A stretch of 64,000 nucleotides of DNA from Luscinia megarhynchos (taxonomy: Eukaryota; Chordata; Aves; Passeriformes; Turdidae), in the NCBI GenBank assembly GCA_034336665.1, contig JAPFBE010000002.1, positions 76,325,405-76,389,404 of the forward strand. Reading direction: 5' to 3'. The position numbers and the translations under genes were made by a program. The notes under the pieces are model-generated. The model ran no database searches, was not told the origin of the DNA, and was given only the letters and a program-made list of their open reading frames with translations. Positions 61,370 to 64,000 of this stretch are shown piece after piece; the stretch's first letter is position 1, and every line of letters starts with the position of its first letter.

Positions 61370-64000
61370 GCACAAACTTAAACAAATGCTACAATTGACC
61401 TAATTTTAGATAGTTATCAGTGTTATTAATAGGGCTATTCATTTTAATATACCTACTAATAATTAAGTTGCTATTAAAATTTTAAAAAAAGATTAATGGT
61501 AACTGTGTATTTCACACATGATAAATCAATACAGAACTATTAATTATTAGAATGATACTTTAATTCATAGATTTAAAATAAAAATTATATTAGAATATTA
61601 AAACTAGCAAAAAGCACAACCCCCTACTTAGTGCATCTTATGTGAAATCCCATCATCTGAGTGAATTTCTCTATGAAACAATAAATTTGTTTTCAACTGT
61701 TTCAACAGATTTTATTTATTTCAGTTTACTACTTGTTTCTTGTAGGGTATTTCTTTTGTTGAAGTGACTAAACTAAATGTGCATTGTTTGCCAAGAGTTG
61801 TCTTTTTTTTGGATTAGACATTCATAAAACATATTGAGAGATACATTCTAATCTTTTCCTTAATCCTAATATTTTCAATAAATTTCAAAGAAGTTAAATT
61901 GTTTTCAACATATTTTTTAGAGGAAAAAAATATTCTGCATTTTGCTCTATCTTTTGAAGAAAATTTAAATCTTTACCTGAGCAAAAAGTTCTCTGAATTT
62001 TTCATTTTAAGGGAGAAAGTAATTTTCCTTTGAATTTTTTAACAAAAAACATTTCAGCAAGAGCTGATGCTGAAGGATATTACAGAGGAGAATCTTCTGA
62101 TGCTGCTCTCTGAGGTTCATTTGTTACAGAAAATCAACCCAGAGAGTCCTGCTCTCCACAATGTGAACCTTAAACATTTAATCCATTGTAATAACATAAA
62201 AAGAAATTAGGACCATAGGCACTAGCTCTCTACATTCTTGATGAGCTTCTGCTATTACACACTTGCTTCATAAATTATCTGTTGGCTCTAAGCCACATTC
62301 AGCCTCCACTTGATGCTCTGATCTCTAAATTGCCAGAGGATCTGAAATACAGGAGGATTCAGCAAGCTGTATTCTGTTATCATCCCAGCAGCTGAAGTCT
62401 GGCATGACATTAGATTGGTAGATTGCCACCTAATAAATTAATATAATAGATAATAGGATTTAATTGCTTGAGTCTCTCCTTTCTGTAGCATCAGCTAACC
62501 TGATGAGTAGCTTACATTTTTGCTGACACAGTCAGCAGTTCTGTTGGCCTTTACAGTAGTAATATCACTTTTTGGCCAAGTCTGGAGAAAGTCTTTAAGG
62601 ATGCACCTAACTTTTGTATTACTGGCTCAGCTACCCATATAGATCATTCTCTACACATCTATTCCTTACATGGGAAAATTGCTCCTAATTAATCATCGAT
62701 AGGAGAAGAGAGAGAAACTATTTTTGGATGAGCATAATTTGGGAGACCAATAGCACTCTGGCTCTTCCAAATCCCTGGAAAAAAAAATGTGCTTGGATCC
62801 AAAGGAATCTCTTTTTACAAAATTTATAACAGATTCTGCTGAAACTCCCTATTTTGATACTACTGTGTAGACACTTCTTATTTCACACTCTAAAAGGAAT
62901 TACTTATATTTTTGAGATTGGGCTTTGTAATTTAGGGAGCATGCTATTTTCACCTTCTTCCCCACCCTATGCTCTCGTGTCACACAAACATTGACACATC
63001 TATATTTTGATTAGTCTCCCCAGTAACATTAGAAAGGAGTTGCATATACTGCATGTAATCCTTCCTCTCTGCTGTTTGTGGGCAATAGCTCTGCAGTTGA
63101 GGCACAACAGGCAGTGTAACTGATCGTGAAAATGTACCAGAAAAAATTTGGGAGTCAAATAGTGTAATAAAAAGGGATACAGGTGAGTAGAGGAAGATCT
63201 CTGAAAAACAGAAAGGGAGTCAGGTTTGTGGTGATGCACCTTCCCCATGTCTGTCTATCAAGGGCAAAAGTAATTTAGTCCAGCTTAATAGGACAAGGAT
63301 TTTTGGTAGCAGTCCTATGGTTACCATATTGGTTAAATCTACTAGATGTTTCTGTCATGAAGGATTTATGTTTCTTAGATCTCAGGGTTTTGTTGTTTGT
63401 TTTTTTTTTAATGTGGGTTTGTAGCAGAATCACAAAGGAAAAGTGATAAAAATGAAATATGTAATCTGATCTAATGTCTAAAGTAGATAATGTGTTTTTC
63501 CAAAATAAGGAGAAAACCCTGGGCACTAATTTTGAATTTCTGAGACAGAAAGATTACTACAGCTTTTGATGACTGGAAAAATCACCAGAGTCCAGAATCT
63601 TCTTGAAGAAATATTCCTTCTATAAGTTCTGTTTGCCTACCCAGTCAGTAAAAGTCAGGAACCTAGATAAGGAAAAACCTTTACACATATTTTTTAAAAG
63701 GAGCTTCTGGTTTTGGTTATGTTGACAAGCAATTACAAGATAACCTCTCACTTCTGCTGCTTACTTGGGAATGTTCACATTTGACATTGTGCTCTCAGCC
63801 AGAGAAATTTGGCTGTCAAGTATGGTACATGGACACCTGGACCAGGAATTTTCTGGTCCTAGTGCAGAAAGAATTTTTTTAGAAAACAGCATTTTTGTCC
63901 CTCCTTGCCACGTTTTAGACCCAACTCAGTAGTTACTCCAGCTACACTCCTTTTCTGCCCTGCTCTTCATACATGGTACACACAGATCTCAGTTTGTGGT
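61370..64000. other. AT-rich non-coding DNA, no gene recognised
   Basis: No coding exon is supported. The interval at about 62080-62560 has high word complexity and no low-complexity runs, and is a plausible conserved non-coding element. Two overlapping minus-strand open stretches of about 80 codons near 63.0-63.5 kb have no recognisable content. Confidence 0.5.

Overview
This window looks like non-coding DNA from a bird, most likely a songbird (order Passeriformes). It is AT-rich by eye, with short in-frame open stretches and no recognisable multi-exon gene. The interspersed repeats are mainly decayed fragments of the avian LINE family CR1. A long GC-rich LTR at the right end resembles, from memory, ERVL-type LTRs that are abundant in songbirds. 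I recognise no protein-coding gene, rRNA, tRNA, CRISPR array or prokaryotic signal. The piece is either a gene desert or the inside of a very large intron; the sequence alone cannot say which.

Layout: 1-7.9 kb is unremarkable AT-rich DNA. At 7.94-9.14 kb lies the largest CR1 fragment (minus strand, reaching back into the decayed reverse-transcriptase ORF), followed closely by a possible CR1 scrap in the opposite orientation. A small GC-rich islet with a perfect hairpin sits near 11.0 kb. At 15.38-15.64 kb and again at 30.74-31.00 kb is a ~260-bp direct repeat whose two copies differ only by three small indels; part of the unit is itself an old CR1 scrap. More CR1 3' ends occur at 22.76-23.14, 26.10-26.42 and 32.11-32.60 kb (all minus strand) and at 37.92-38.04 kb (plus strand, just after an 18.5-unit TATC microsatellite). 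An ancient MIR-type SINE remnant is likely at 47.18-47.26 kb. A T/G-rich tract with G-quadruplex potential lies at 51.05-51.14 kb.

The right end is the most structured part. A 164-codon open stretch with a consensus splice donor lies on the minus strand at 56.09-56.58 kb; I cannot assign it to a family. A decayed ERVL-type LTR occupies 58.78-60.42 kb on the minus strand. It is split by a 564-bp insert that begins TG, ends CA and is flanked by a near-perfect 5-bp duplication, so it looks like one LTR nested inside another. A 16-unit AATAG microsatellite follows at 61.29-61.37 kb.

Nothing here forms a pathway or operon. The content is a record of retrotransposition, microsatellite growth and small tandem duplications. 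The best leads are the almost identical 15-kb-spaced repeat pair, the nested LTR and the unassigned open reading stretch. All repeat-family names come from recognition of remembered consensus patterns, not from a database search.
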